NCBI GenBank assembly: GCA_964650735.1
Contig: CAZYUT010000013.1
Location: forward strand, 1 to 28,879
Source: Dichotomicrobium sp964650735
GTDB taxonomy: Bacteria > Pseudomonadota > Alphaproteobacteria > Rhizobiales > Rhodomicrobiaceae
DNA length: 28,879 nucleotides
Reading direction: 5' to 3'
The notes beneath the pieces were generated by a model. The model made no database searches. It was not told the DNA's origin and saw nothing but the letters and a program-made list of their open reading frames with translations. This document shows positions 7,128 to 15,362 of the stretch, piece after piece. Each line of letters begins with the position of its first letter. Position 1 is the stretch's first letter. Both the position numbers and the translations under genes were made by a program.

Positions 7128-8495
7128 ATGTCAGCCACGATGGGCACGACCGTTGCGAGCGAAGCGTTCCAGGGTCTGGTCAGCAAGCAGGTCAACGCGC
7201 GCAAATGGTTCATCTTCGGCGCGCTGGCGGCCGTGTTCGTCTACTTCTCATATGCCTGGCAGGCCTTTGAGATTTCCGACCTGATCGAAGAGGTGCGCCC
7301 GCGCAACGCAGTGCTCCTCGGTACTGATGCCGTGATGCACAAGGTCCACGTTACGCGCAGCGGTCGAACGGGCGAACTGGCAATCGCTGTCGAAGGCGAG
7401 CGCACGGCGACCTACACCGAACCGCCCGAATGGATCGCCGTAGATGGGGATCGCGCCGAGATCGACCTCGGCGAGGGCTACCGCTCAGTGATCCAGGGCC
7501 CGCAGGTCTCGCTGTTCGTGCCCGGCTATGGAGAGATCGTCGCGCGCGCGACGGAGGACGGCGTGACGGCGGAACTTCCGCCTGGTCCTGTACCGGAATG
7601 GGCCGGCATCGCGGATGTCAAGGTCGATCTGCGGCCGACGCTGGATCGCCGCGTGCAGATCACCCGCGCGAAGATTGAGGTGCACCGTTATTTCTTCGGC
7701 TGGGAGAATTTCTGGTTTCCGTTCCGCTCCGAGCTCAACGGTTATTCATGGGGCGAGTTGGCCTCGCTGGCGATGAGCGCGGAACGGCTTAACCCTGAGA
7801 TGCCGAACTACGTCTATATCCTCGACACCTTTTGGGACAACCCTGACTGGCAACATGGCCGGGTGGCCATCGCGCTTTGGGAAACCCTGCTGATGGCCGT
7901 GCTCGGCACGCTGACCGCAGCCATTATGGCGCTGATGCTGTCGATGCTCGCCGCGGCAAATTTTTCGCCCTCGCGCGTGCTGCGGTTCTTCGTCCGGCGG
8001 CTGTTCGACTTCCTGCGCGGCATCGACATGTTGATTTGGTCGCTCATCTTCATCCGCGCTTTTGGCCTCGGTCCGCTCACCGGCGCGCTGGCCATCGCAT
8101 TCACCGACACCGGCTCGCTTGGCAAGCTGTTTTCCGAAGCGCTTGAGAACATCGACAAGAAGCAGGTTGAAGGCGTGCGCGCGACCGGCGCAAATTCGCT
8201 GCAGCGCTACCGCTTCGGCATCATTCCGCAGATTCTGCCGGTGTTCTTGTCGCAGACTATTTATTTCCTGGAATCAAACACGCGCTCGGCGACTGTGATC
8301 GGAGCGCTGGGCGCAGGCGGCATCGGGCTGCTCCTGGTCGAAACCATGAATACGCAGCGTGACTGGGAGAATGTTGCCTATCTTATCCTTCTGACGATCT
8401 TGCTCGTCATCGCGATGGACACGCTCTCAAGCTATCTGCGCCGCAGGCTGATCAGGGGTGCTGAAGACCCGCGTGTTGCGGCCCACAGCCGTTAA
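7128..8495 (+). CDS. phnE: Phosphonate ABC transporter permease PhnE (second copy, long periplasmic insert)
   Basis: This is the second PhnE permease, 455 residues, much longer than the usual 260-290. The C-terminal half (about 245-450) is an ordinary PhnE domain, with its coupling loop VEGVRATGANSLQRYRFGII at 347-366 and RSATVIGALGAGGIGLLLVE after it. The extra length is a hydrophilic domain of about 200 residues (46-245) between the first transmembrane helix (27-45) and the second (247-270). It begins around FEISDLIEEVRPRNA and should lie in the periplasm. The ATG has AGGAGA upstream. The insert may dock PhnD; I do not recognise it as a named domain. It ends four bases from the convergent zinc peptidase gene. 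Confidence 0.93.
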   Translation: MSATMGTTVASEAFQGLVSKQVNARKWFIFGALAAVFVYFSYAWQAFEISDLIEEVRPRNAVLLGTDAVMHKVHVTRSGRTGELAIAVEGERTATYTEPPEWIAVDGDRAEIDLGEGYRSVIQGPQVSLFVPGYGEIVARATEDGVTAELPPGPVPEWAGIADVKVDLRPTLDRRVQITRAKIEVHRYFFGWENFWFPFRSELNGYSWGELASLAMSAERLNPEMPNYVYILDTFWDNPDWQHGRVAIALWETLLMAVLGTLTAAIMALMLSMLAAANFSPSRVLRFFVRRLFDFLRGIDMLIWSLIFIRAFGLGPLTGALAIAFTDTGSLGKLFSEALENIDKKQVEGVRATGANSLQRYRFGIIPQILPVFLSQTIYFLESNTRSATVIGALGAGGIGLLLVETMNTQRDWENVAYLILLTILLVIAMDTLSSYLRRRLIRGAEDPRVAAHSR

Positions 8496-8499
8496 TCAG

Positions 8500-9186
8500 T
8501 CACAAGCGCAATACGCGCAACCATCTCGCGATATTGATCAGGCTGATGAGCGCGCCTGCGACATAGGTAAATGCCGCAGCCCGAAGAATTCCGCGCGCCG
8601 CCGGCATGTCCCGTTCCGGGATGTATTGCCCAGCTCGCAGGACGGGCAATGCGCGCTTGAAGCTGGCGTCAAACTCGACCGGCAACGTGGTCAGGTGCAC
8701 GAGCACAGTAAACCCGATCAATGCCAGCCCCGCGCCAACCTGCAGCAGCATGCCGGCCGGGTGCTTGATAACCACGGCCATGATCGGCGCGGCGATCATC
8801 ACGAAAATCCCGACGCGCTCGACGATCGCTCCGGTTTTCGCAAGCCGTGTGCGCGCGACCAGCGGCGGATACTTGGTCGCATCCTGCATGGCGTGACCGA
8901 CCTCATGCGCCGCCACCGTGACCGCTGTCAGCGAGCGGCCGGAAAAATTGCCCGGAGTGAGCCGCACCGCCTTGGCCTCGGGGTCATAGTGATCGCCGAT
9001 ATCGGTCTGCTCGACGCGGACTTCGTGCAGCTTCATCTCGTCGAGCAGATGGCGCGCGAATTGGCCGCCGGTGCCGGGGAAGTCAGGGCGGTCAGCGGCG
9101 TGCTGCGACATCACGGCACGGACCCAGAGCTGAGGCAGGGTAGCCAGCGCGAGAACAACGATCAGCGCAAATATTGCAACGATCAC
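8500..9186 (-). CDS. Membrane zinc metallopeptidase, YugP family
   Basis: This is a 228-residue neutral zinc metallopeptidase of the YugP type. A transmembrane helix occupies residues 1-20, the catalytic HEVGH motif is at 94-98 within TAVTVAAHEVGHAMQDA, and two or three further helices follow (124-165 and near the C-terminus). The segment LPVEFDASFKRAL has Glu171 as a probable third zinc ligand. All features match the family, whose substrates are unknown; membrane-protein quality control is a fair guess. The start is GTG at 9186. The gene is convergent with phnE and separated by only four bases, so it is not part of the phosphonate locus functionally. Confidence 0.88.
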   Translation of the reverse strand: MIVAIFALIVVLALATLPQLWVRAVMSQHAADRPDFPGTGGQFARHLLDEMKLHEVRVEQTDIGDHYDPEAKAVRLTPGNFSGRSLTAVTVAAHEVGHAMQDATKYPPLVARTRLAKTGAIVERVGIFVMIAAPIMAVVIKHPAGMLLQVGAGLALIGFTVLVHLTTLPVEFDASFKRALPVLRAGQYIPERDMPAARGILRAAAFTYVAGALISLINIARWLRVLRL

Positions 9187-9317
9187 AGCCGTCTGGCTCC
9201 CCCGCTGTCAGTCCGTCTGTCTCACATCACGTTCAAAAAATAACAACTCCACGGGCGCGACGCACCCATGCGTCCGGCTTGGCGGTTCGGCGCAGCGCGA
9301 GGCTCCGCCCGTGGCGC

Positions 9318-9590
9318 TCAGTGAACGCTTACGACCCTAAGCTCCTGCTCCCTGGCATTGGCGACGGCGCCAGGATGGCTGTCCGCCAGCGCAATCGGCG
9401 TGCCATCGGCCGCATGAACGGCGTACAGGTCAACACCCTCCGGCACATCTTCGAGCTGCGGAAACAGCTTCTTCATTTCCTTGGCCTTGACCGCTTTGAT
9501 ATAGGCGATCTCACCACCGCCGAGGACTGCGAATTCCTGGGCGCTCATGGCCCGATCCTGCGTCTCGCTTTCCTTCAGATGGCTTGTCAT
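9318..9590 (-). CDS. DUF1150 family protein
   Basis: This is a 90-residue protein of the alphaproteobacterial DUF1150 family, recognised from SAQEFAVLGGGEIAYIKAVKA followed by a short C-terminal section containing LYAVHAADGTPIALADS. The family has no settled function. It is regularly found next to Hsp20 genes, as here (hsp20 lies 148 bases upstream on the same strand), which suggests a link to heat or protein-folding stress. The ATG at 9590 is chosen because TAAGGAGG precedes it by nine bases; the frame is open 17 codons further upstream, but those residues look unlike the family. Confidence 0.85.
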   Translation of the reverse strand: MTSHLKESETQDRAMSAQEFAVLGGGEIAYIKAVKAKEMKKLFPQLEDVPEGVDLYAVHAADGTPIALADSHPGAVANAREQELRVVSVH

Positions 9591-9738
9591 GGCCTTGATC
9601 CTCCTTAATTGCCGGAGCGCAGTGTCCCTGTCCCGCGGCATAGGCCGCTAGAGGACGGGTTGGCTATTCCCGAGGCAATCGAGTATAGCCGGATTACGTC
9701 GGGGGGGCAGTGCGGCTTGGCAACGCCTCGCCAGACCC

Positions 9739-10176
9739 TCATCGCGTCTGCCCGGGCGTTTCGATCGGGATGGTCTGGGCGGCCGTTTCCACGTTCGGCC
9801 GGACCAGCTCGATCGACAGCAGTCCATTCTGCAAGCAAGCGCGCCGCACCTCGATTCCCGACGCGAGCACGAAATGACGGCGGAACTGCCGCGCCGCGAT
9901 GCCCCTGTGCAAGAAGGTCTTCTGAGTATCCTCGGATTGGACACCCGCAATGGTGAGCCGGTTGCCCTGCAGCGTGATCTCAAGTTGACCGGGCGTAAAT
10001 CCCGCGACAGCTAGCGTGATGCGAATGAAATCATCGCCGCGCGCCGCGTCTTTCCTGTGTTCGACGTTGTAAGGCGGGTATCCTTCGCTCCCCCCTTTCG
10101 GCTGCCGGCTGATGACCTGATCCAGTTCATCGAACCCCAGGTACAGCGCGCTGCCGAACACCGACATACGCGACAT
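9739..10176 (-). CDS. Small heat shock protein, Hsp20/IbpA family
   Basis: This is an ATP-independent holdase that binds unfolding proteins and forms oligomers. The 145-residue protein has an N-terminal arm (1-32) with FDELDQVI, typical of alphaproteobacterial IbpA-like proteins. The alpha-crystallin domain runs from YPPYNVEH (33-40) to about residue 125, with FVLASGIEVRRACLQNGLLSIEL carrying the conserved GLL version of the G-V/I-L motif. The C-terminus has an IPIE segment in place of the usual I-x-I anchor. The ATG at 10176 has AGAGGG seven bases upstream. A perfect dyad GCGACC-N9-GGTCGC at 10199-10219 lies just before the ribosome-binding site; it could be a thermosensor hairpin, but that is speculative. 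Confidence 0.9.
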   Translation of the reverse strand: MSRMSVFGSALYLGFDELDQVISRQPKGGSEGYPPYNVEHRKDAARGDDFIRITLAVAGFTPGQLEITLQGNRLTIAGVQSEDTQKTFLHRGIAARQFRRHFVLASGIEVRRACLQNGLLSIELVRPNVETAAQTIPIETPGQTR

Positions 10177-10417
10177 GCGTAAACCCTCTACGTCTTCAGC
10201 GACCATGCGCTCCGGTCGCAAGAACGCCGCTTCTGCGCACGTCCTGCCGGTCCATCATGGCACCAGCTTCACCGCTTGATATGGGCGCAGCGCAAGAGGT
10301 TTCAAGCTGACCGGAAACGGGGCGGCTCCGCGCCGAAACGCATTGCGGACAGGCCTTCGGACGCCTATTGTCCACGCAACAACAACGCTTTTACCGGCTT
10401 AATCGAGGGGTCGACCG

Positions 10418-11671
10418 ATGGCTTATGGACCGGCACCGCGGCACCAGACTGTTCCCGTGAATGTGGGCGGCGTGACCGTGGGCGGCGGCGCGCCGATTGT
10501 CGTGCAATCGATGACGAACACTGACACCGCCGATGTGCAGGCGACCGTTCGTCAGGTCGCAGAGCTGGCGCGTGCCGGGTCGGAGGTTGTGCGCATCACG
10601 GTCGATCGCGACGAAGCAGCAGCGGCAGTCCCGCACATCCGCGACGGGTTGGCCGCGCTTGGCGTGAACGTTCCGCTTGTCGGAGACTTCCATTACATCG
10701 GACACAAGCTGCTGGCTGACCATCCCGCCTGCGCCGAGGCGCTCGACAAATACCGCATCAACCCCGGCAATGTCGGCTTCAAGGATAAGCGCGACAAGCA
10801 GTTCTCCCAGATCATCGAGATGGCGTTGCGCCACGACAAGCCGGTGCGCATCGGCGTCAACTGGGGCAGCCTCGACCAGGAGCTGCTGACCCGGCTGATG
10901 GACGAGAACGCTGAGGCCGGCTCGCCGCTGACGGCGCAGGGCGTTCTGCACGAGGCGATGGTGCAGTCCGGCCTGTTGTCCGCCGAGCGCGCGCAAGAAC
11001 TAGGAATGCCGGCCAACAAGATCGTGCTGTCCGCCAAGGTGAGCCAAGTGCAGGATCTCGTCTCCGTTTACCAGATGCTTGCCGAGCGCAGCAATTACGC
11101 GCTGCATCTGGGCCTGACGGAAGCGGGTATGGGCACCAAGGGCATTGTCGCCTCGACGGCGGGCATCGGTGTGCTTCTGCAGCAGGGGATTGGCGATACG
11201 ATCCGCGTTTCGCTCACCCCGGCGCCGGGCGGCGCGCGCACGCAGGAGGTCGAGGTTGCGCAGCAGATCCTGCAGGTCATGGGCCTGCGCACATTCGTGC
11301 CGGTCGTGGCGGCCTGTCCCGGCTGCGGGCGGACAACCAGCACGCTGTTTCAGGAGCTTGCTCGCGATATCCAGGACCATCTGACCGCGTCGATGCCGGA
11401 GTGGCGTGAGAAGTATCCCGGCGTGGAGACGCTGAACGTGGCGGTGATGGGCTGCATTGTGAACGGCCCCGGCGAGTCGAAGCACGCCGACATCGGCATC
11501 AGCCTGCCGGGGACGGGCGAGAGTCCGGCCGCGCCGGTGTTCGTCGATGGCGAAAAGGTCGCGACGTTGCGCGGACCGAACATCGCTGGCGACTTCAAGG
11601 CGATGGTCGCGGACTATATTGAGCGGCGCTTCGGCGCGGGCGCGCAGGACGAAACCAAGCGCTCGGCCTGA
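10418..11671 (+). CDS. ispG: 4-hydroxy-3-methylbut-2-enyl diphosphate synthase IspG (GcpE)
   Basis: IspG catalyses the penultimate step of the MEP isoprenoid pathway, converting methylerythritol cyclodiphosphate to HMBPP with a [4Fe-4S] cluster. The 417-residue protein has the TIM-barrel half (VGGVTVGGGAPIVVQSMTNTDT, then VPLVGDFHYIGHKLL, then YRINPGNVGFKDK). Its C-terminal cluster domain has ligands Cys300 and Cys303 in ACPGCGRT, Cys346 in MGCIVNGPGE, and Glu353. All key residues are present and the length is normal for alphaproteobacteria. GAGGGG lies about eight bases before the ATG. It is a single gene here, convergent with the TRAP operon. Confidence 0.97.
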   Translation: MAYGPAPRHQTVPVNVGGVTVGGGAPIVVQSMTNTDTADVQATVRQVAELARAGSEVVRITVDRDEAAAAVPHIRDGLAALGVNVPLVGDFHYIGHKLLADHPACAEALDKYRINPGNVGFKDKRDKQFSQIIEMALRHDKPVRIGVNWGSLDQELLTRLMDENAEAGSPLTAQGVLHEAMVQSGLLSAERAQELGMPANKIVLSAKVSQVQDLVSVYQMLAERSNYALHLGLTEAGMGTKGIVASTAGIGVLLQQGIGDTIRVSLTPAPGGARTQEVEVAQQILQVMGLRTFVPVVAACPGCGRTTSTLFQELARDIQDHLTASMPEWREKYPGVETLNVAVMGCIVNGPGESKHADIGISLPGTGESPAAPVFVDGEKVATLRGPNIAGDFKAMVADYIERRFGAGAQDETKRSA

Positions 11672-11711
11672 ACCCGGCGCCCTTAAGCCGCCACCTCCAG
11701 CGCCCCGGCCG

Positions 11712-13076
11712 CTACTGGAAGCTTACGCTTGGCAGCCACGTCACGATGCCGGGGAACGTGAACACCAGCGCAAGCCCGATCAGCTGCAGGATGATGAAGG
11801 GCACCACACCCTTGTAGATGTCTGTGACCTTGATCTCCGGCGGCGCCACCCCCTTGATGTAGAACAGCGCGAAACCCACGGGCGGCGTCAGGAACGAGGT
11901 CTGCAGGCAGACCGCGAACAGGATCGTGAACCAGACGAGGTCGAAGCCGAGGTTCTGGACGACTGGCGCCACCAGCGGCAGGATGATCAGGGTGATCTCC
12001 ACCCAGTCGAGGAAGAAGCCGAGCAGGAATACCACAAGCAGGATCACGATCAGGATGCCGGTCGGCTCCAGCGGCAAACCGAGCAACGCATCCTCGATCA
12101 CGCGGTCGCCGCCCAGCCCGCGCAGCACCACGGCGAAGGCCGTCGCCCCGAGGAAGATGGCGAAAATGAAGGCCGTGGTGCGCGTGGTCTGCTTGATCGA
12201 ATCCTTGAGCACCTTGAAGGTCAGCCGCCGGTTCAACGCCGCCAGCAGAAGCGCGCCCGCCGCGCCGACGCCGGAGGCTTCCGTTGGCGTCGCGAATCCG
12301 AAAAAGATCGAGCCGAGCACCGCGAGAATGAGCGCGGCCGTCGGGATCACAGCCTTGAACACGCCCCAAACGACGCCCCAGGAGATCTTCTCGCGATTTT
12401 CGGGCAATGGCGCACTCGACGGGCTGACGAAGGCGAGGCCCAGAACATAAGCAACATACATTGCGCCGAGCATCAGGCCGGGGAACAGCGCGCCGAGAAA
12501 CAGGTCGCCGACCGAGGCTTCCGGCGTGGCGAGCCGGTCGGCCATCAGCACGAGCATGATTGACGGGGGGATCAGAATGCCCAGCGTCCCAGTCGCGCAG
12601 GACGTGCCAACCGCAAGTGATTTCGAATAGTTGTTCTGCATCATCACCGGCAGCGACAGCATGCCCAGGAGCACCACCGATGCCCCGATAATGCCCGTGG
12701 TCGCCGCCAGCAGCACGCCGATCACGATCACCGTCACCGCGTAGCCGCCGCGCACCGCCCCGAACAGCTTGACCATGTTGTTCATGAGCCGCTCGGCCAC
12801 GCCGGACTGATCGAGCATGATGCCCATGAAGATGAACATGGGCAGCGCCACCAGCGTGATGTTGTCAACCAGCGACCATATACGCTCCGACAGCAGACCC
12901 AGCGAACTGCCATAGTCGAACCAGATGTCTGCGCCGAAATATTCGACCGCGATGATGCCCACCCCCGTCCAGATCACGGAGGTGCCAGCCAGGACCCAAG
13001 CTACGGGAAAGCCTGTAAACAGCAGTGCGCCGAACGTGGCGAACATGCCGATGACGAAGTATTCCTCCAACCCCAA
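11712..13076 (-). CDS. TRAP transporter large permease, DctM subunit
   Basis: This is the ion-coupled channel subunit of a TRAP transporter, 454 residues of mostly hydrophobic sequence with about 12 transmembrane segments. Typical DctM stretches are LVALPMFIFMGIMLDQSG (about 75-92), GTLGILIPPSIMLVL, FFGFATPTEASGVGAAGALL and TSFLTPPVGFALFYIKGVAP. The start is TTG at 13076, supported by GGAGGG seven bases upstream and by an N-terminus that begins directly before the first helix. It is the last gene of dctP-dctQ-dctM. Substrate specificity comes from DctP, so none is assigned from this subunit. Confidence 0.95.
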   Translation of the reverse strand: MGLEEYFVIGMFATFGALLFTGFPVAWVLAGTSVIWTGVGIIAVEYFGADIWFDYGSSLGLLSERIWSLVDNITLVALPMFIFMGIMLDQSGVAERLMNNMVKLFGAVRGGYAVTVIVIGVLLAATTGIIGASVVLLGMLSLPVMMQNNYSKSLAVGTSCATGTLGILIPPSIMLVLMADRLATPEASVGDLFLGALFPGLMLGAMYVAYVLGLAFVSPSSAPLPENREKISWGVVWGVFKAVIPTAALILAVLGSIFFGFATPTEASGVGAAGALLLAALNRRLTFKVLKDSIKQTTRTTAFIFAIFLGATAFAVVLRGLGGDRVIEDALLGLPLEPTGILIVILLVVFLLGFFLDWVEITLIILPLVAPVVQNLGFDLVWFTILFAVCLQTSFLTPPVGFALFYIKGVAPPEIKVTDIYKGVVPFIILQLIGLALVFTFPGIVTWLPSVSFQ

Positions 13077-13122
13077 CGCCGGGTCCCTCCCTCAAGGCGA
13101 CACTTTTATTTGTCGTCGTTTG

Positions 13123-13722
13123 TCAGCCAGATGACTTTTGTTGTCTTGGCCGCGGCCAGCCGAATAACAGCGTCGTGCATTTCAGCAGCCGAGACAGGGC
13201 TGCGAGCAGCAGCAGTCCGAAGGCAAGCGGCAGGAAAAACTTCAGCGCCCAGCGGGCGGGCAGGCCGGCTGGCGCCTGAGATTCCTCTCCTTGCAGGAAA
13301 GAGCTCCAGAAATACGGGATCATGCTCTCCTGCGCGATAATCAGGAATGGGATCAGCAGCACCAGAAGACCAAAAAGCTCGATCCATGCCTGGGTGCGCA
13401 GCGAGAACCGCTCGTGCAGTACGTCGACGCGCACATGATCGTCGCTGACAAGTGTGTAGGACAGGCCGATCAGCCACGCGGCCCCGGCCACGTGCCACGA
13501 GATTTCTTCCAGCATGATCGTGCCCTGTGCAAGGGCATAGCGGCTGATCACGGCGTAGAGGATGACGCCGACGGCCACGATCCACAGCCAGGAGAACAGG
13601 AAGCCAATGCGGTCGATGACGGCATCGATCGCATTGGAAATCGCGTTTGTGGGGAGTTTTGTGTGGTGCGACGGAATTCCACTTAGCGGCGGCGGACTGG
13701 ACGCGTCCTGTTTCTCAGACAT
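13123..13722 (-). CDS. TRAP transporter small permease, DctQ subunit
   Basis: This is the small membrane subunit of the TRAP transporter, 199 residues. A polar N-terminal tail of about 38 residues, rich in Ser, Pro and His, is followed by four hydrophobic helices. The second to third region holds the DctQ features ISRYALAQGTIMLEEISWHV and LIGLSYTLVSDDHVRVDVL. The long polar stretch between helices 3 and 4 (QESMIPYFWSSFLQGEES) resembles the DctQ class paired with 2-oxoacid or mannitol-type DctP proteins. The ATG at 13722 has GGAGG five bases before it, better than the GTG one codon earlier. It lies 55 bases after dctP and 46 before dctM. Confidence 0.92.
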   Translation of the reverse strand: MSEKQDASSPPPLSGIPSHHTKLPTNAISNAIDAVIDRIGFLFSWLWIVAVGVILYAVISRYALAQGTIMLEEISWHVAGAAWLIGLSYTLVSDDHVRVDVLHERFSLRTQAWIELFGLLVLLIPFLIIAQESMIPYFWSSFLQGEESQAPAGLPARWALKFFLPLAFGLLLLAALSRLLKCTTLLFGWPRPRQQKSSG

Positions 13723-13777
13723 CACGACCTCCCTGTCCGCCGCCCTTGAAGGCCAAAGCGGCGTTCCGTGTTATTCG

Positions 13778-14866
13778 TTATTGCTCGTCGCCCAGATCGG
13801 CCGGGAGATACGCCCGGGTGTCCCAAACCTTGTAGGATTGCTGGAATGCGTTCTGGGACTCGTAAACGCGCTTGAAGTCGGCATCGTTGGCGGCCTCTTG
13901 ATCCAGCACGCGGCGCGTTACCTCTTGCAGTTCCACAAGAATCTCGCGCGGGATCTGGTCGGCCTGAACGCCCTTCTCCTGGAAGCTCTGCAGCACGGCG
14001 CCGTTCTTGTATTCGCCTTCGGTCAGACCCATCAGGGTGGCGGCCGTGCAGGTGGTTTCGATCAGGGCTTTCTGCTGATCGGTCGCTGCATCCCACTCAT
14101 CCTTGTTGATGAGCATGTATGACGCCGTGAACGGCTGGTGCCAACCGGGGAAGAGGTTGTAGTTGACCACGTCGGCGAAACCCAGGATCTCGTCGATCGC
14201 CGGCATCGAGAACTCGGTCGCATCGATCGTGCCGGTCTGCAGGGCCTGATAGAGTTCGCCGCCCGGCATCATCGTGACGGATGCGCCCAGTTCCTCCAGC
14301 ACCTTGCCGCCGAGACCTGCGAAGCGGATGTTCAGGCCCTTGTAGTCTTCAAGGCTGGTGATGGGTTTGGAATACCATCCGGCCGTCTCGGGGCCGATGA
14401 CTCCGCACAGATGGGCATACACATTGAAGCCCTTGTTGGCGTAAACCTCCTGCAGCATGTCATGACCGCCGCCCCAGAAGTACCAGGAGGCGAAGGCCCA
14501 TGGCTTGAGGCCGAACGGCACAGCGGCGAACAGTGGCACGGCAGGCACCTTGCCCTGGTCATAGCCGATCCAGGTGTAGCCGGCTTCGACCTTGCCGTCC
14601 GACACGGCCTGGAGAATGTCGAAAGGCGGAACCAGCTTGCCCGGCTCGAAGACCCGAACCTGGACATTTCCGCCACTGGCTGCATCGAGCTGCTTGGCGA
14701 CATATTGCGACGGCGAGCCGAGGCCCGGCAGGTTCGACGCGAAGGCGATCGGCATTTTCCAGCGGATCTGTTCCGCAGCCGCCTGATCCACCGACGCGCC
14801 GGTCAGAAGCGCACCGCCGATCGCGAGAGCTCCGGCTGCGTGTTTCAACCTTCTGGCAAAACTCAT
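13778..14866 (-). CDS. TRAP transporter substrate-binding protein, DctP family (TakP-like)
   Basis: This periplasmic solute receptor of the TRAP system has 362 residues with a signal peptide of about 31 residues ending in VDQAAA. The mature protein shows AAVPFGLKPWAFASWYFWGG, GPETAGWYSKPI, the DctP signature GLNIRFAGLGGKVLEELGA (its Arg normally forms a salt bridge with the ligand carboxylate), ALQTGTIDATEFSMPA and YNLFPGWHQP. The aromatic GW and PGW segments recall the TakP group that binds pyruvate-like 2-oxoacids; this is by memory of motifs, not alignment. The ATG at 14866 has GGAGG seven bases upstream. It is first in the operon, so its promoter lies in 14867-15050. Confidence 0.92.
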   Translation of the reverse strand: MSFARRLKHAAGALAIGGALLTGASVDQAAAEQIRWKMPIAFASNLPGLGSPSQYVAKQLDAASGGNVQVRVFEPGKLVPPFDILQAVSDGKVEAGYTWIGYDQGKVPAVPLFAAVPFGLKPWAFASWYFWGGGHDMLQEVYANKGFNVYAHLCGVIGPETAGWYSKPITSLEDYKGLNIRFAGLGGKVLEELGASVTMMPGGELYQALQTGTIDATEFSMPAIDEILGFADVVNYNLFPGWHQPFTASYMLINKDEWDAATDQQKALIETTCTAATLMGLTEGEYKNGAVLQSFQEKGVQADQIPREILVELQEVTRRVLDQEAANDADFKRVYESQNAFQQSYKVWDTRAYLPADLGDEQ

Positions 14867-15047
14867 GAACGTTCCTCCCAAAGCGTTGACGCGCGTGACG
14901 ATGTTGCGGACAGCGGGTGAGTTTCCGCTGTGCGGCGTGTCACGTCCCGTAGCGTGAAACGGGTGGGAGCAGGCTATGGCACAGGCTGCTGAATCGCAAG
15001 CGATGTCTGGCGTTCGGATGGTCTTGCCTGGTCAAATTTCTGAAAAA

Positions 15048-15080
15048 TGCTGCACTGCGCAACTATGTTGCGGCGCAGCA
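15048..15080. other. Stem-loop between the TRAP operon and the small ORF
   Basis: TGCTGC (15048-15053) pairs with GCAGCA (15075-15080), and CGCAAC (15058-15063) pairs with GTTGCG (15067-15072) around a three-base loop, with a small internal loop between the two stems. It lies upstream of the proposed promoter of the small ORF and about 180 bases upstream of dctP on the other strand. It could be a protein-binding dyad or part of a dctP leader. Confidence 0.4.
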
Positions 15081-15119
15081 CATGTTTAACTGGAAAGAGA
15101 TGGATATTTTCTACTAAGG

Positions 15120-15151
15120 TATAACTTCGTGTCGCGAAAACATCTCGCGAC
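15120..15151 (+). promoter_or_regulatory. Candidate -10 box and 5' hairpin of the small membrane peptide gene
   Basis: TATAAC at 15120-15125 is a good -10 hexamer, though no matching -35 box is seen. A start of transcription about seven bases later would put the perfect 7-base dyad GTCGCGA-N7-TCGCGAC (15131-15151) at the very 5' end of the message, where it could protect the transcript. The ribosome-binding site follows 23 bases later. Confidence 0.4.
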
Positions 15152-15185
15152 CCATGCAACGTTTACAACCACCGAGGAGGGTTGC

Positions 15186-15269
15186 ATGAACATGGCCAAT
15201 CAATTGCGGCTTGTCGCCATCGTTGCCGCATTCAGCTTCGTTGCGGCGGTTCTGATTGGCATGATCTGA
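15186..15269 (+). CDS. 27-residue single-helix membrane peptide
   Basis: A short open frame of 27 codons starts ATG AAC ATG and ends TGA. It has an almost perfect ribosome-binding site, GAGGAGG, five bases before the ATG. The product begins MNMANQLRL and then runs as one hydrophobic helix (residues 9-27) rich in Val, Ala, Ile and Phe, with a single positive charge at Arg8 before it, as in an inner-membrane small protein with its N-terminus inside. It lies alone between the divergent TRAP operon and the convergent RND operon, with its own -10 box, leader hairpin and downstream terminator-like stem. I recognise no family, although short Val/Ala-rich membrane peptides of this kind occur in alphaproteobacteria. 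Coding status rests on ribosome-binding site, composition and context. Confidence 0.6.
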   Translation: MNMANQLRLVAIVAAFSFVAAVLIGMI

Positions 15270-15319
15270 AAGGTCGGGCAGGCCCGACGGCAATCATCAA
15301 CACTTAGTAATAACCGGAG

Positions 15320-15347
15320 GCGCCGCGGCGGTCATTCCCCGCGGCGC
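15320..15347. terminator. GC-rich terminator-like hairpin between convergent genes
   Basis: GCGCCGCGG (15320-15328) pairs perfectly with CCGCGGCGC (15339-15347) around a ten-base loop. It lies 50 bases after the small ORF and 15 bases after the stop of the convergent secreted-protein gene, so it can serve both. The T-run is poor on either side (TTCT on plus, CTCCGGTTATT on minus), so termination may be incomplete or assisted by Rho. Confidence 0.5.
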
Positions 15348-15362
15348 TTCTGCGCCTGTCGG

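Noticed and set aside
8458..9243. 261-codon plus-strand frame after phnE
   Set aside because: It is the shadow of the zinc peptidase gene, which shows HEVGH and membrane helices.
11547..12563. 338-codon plus-strand frame after ispG
   Set aside because: It is antisense to dctM, and its product is Arg/Gln/His/Glu-rich low-complexity sequence with no family features.
14974..15159. 61-codon minus-strand frame upstream of dctP
   Set aside because: No ribosome-binding site, no recognisable motif, and it runs through the stem-loop and promoter-like region of the small peptide gene.
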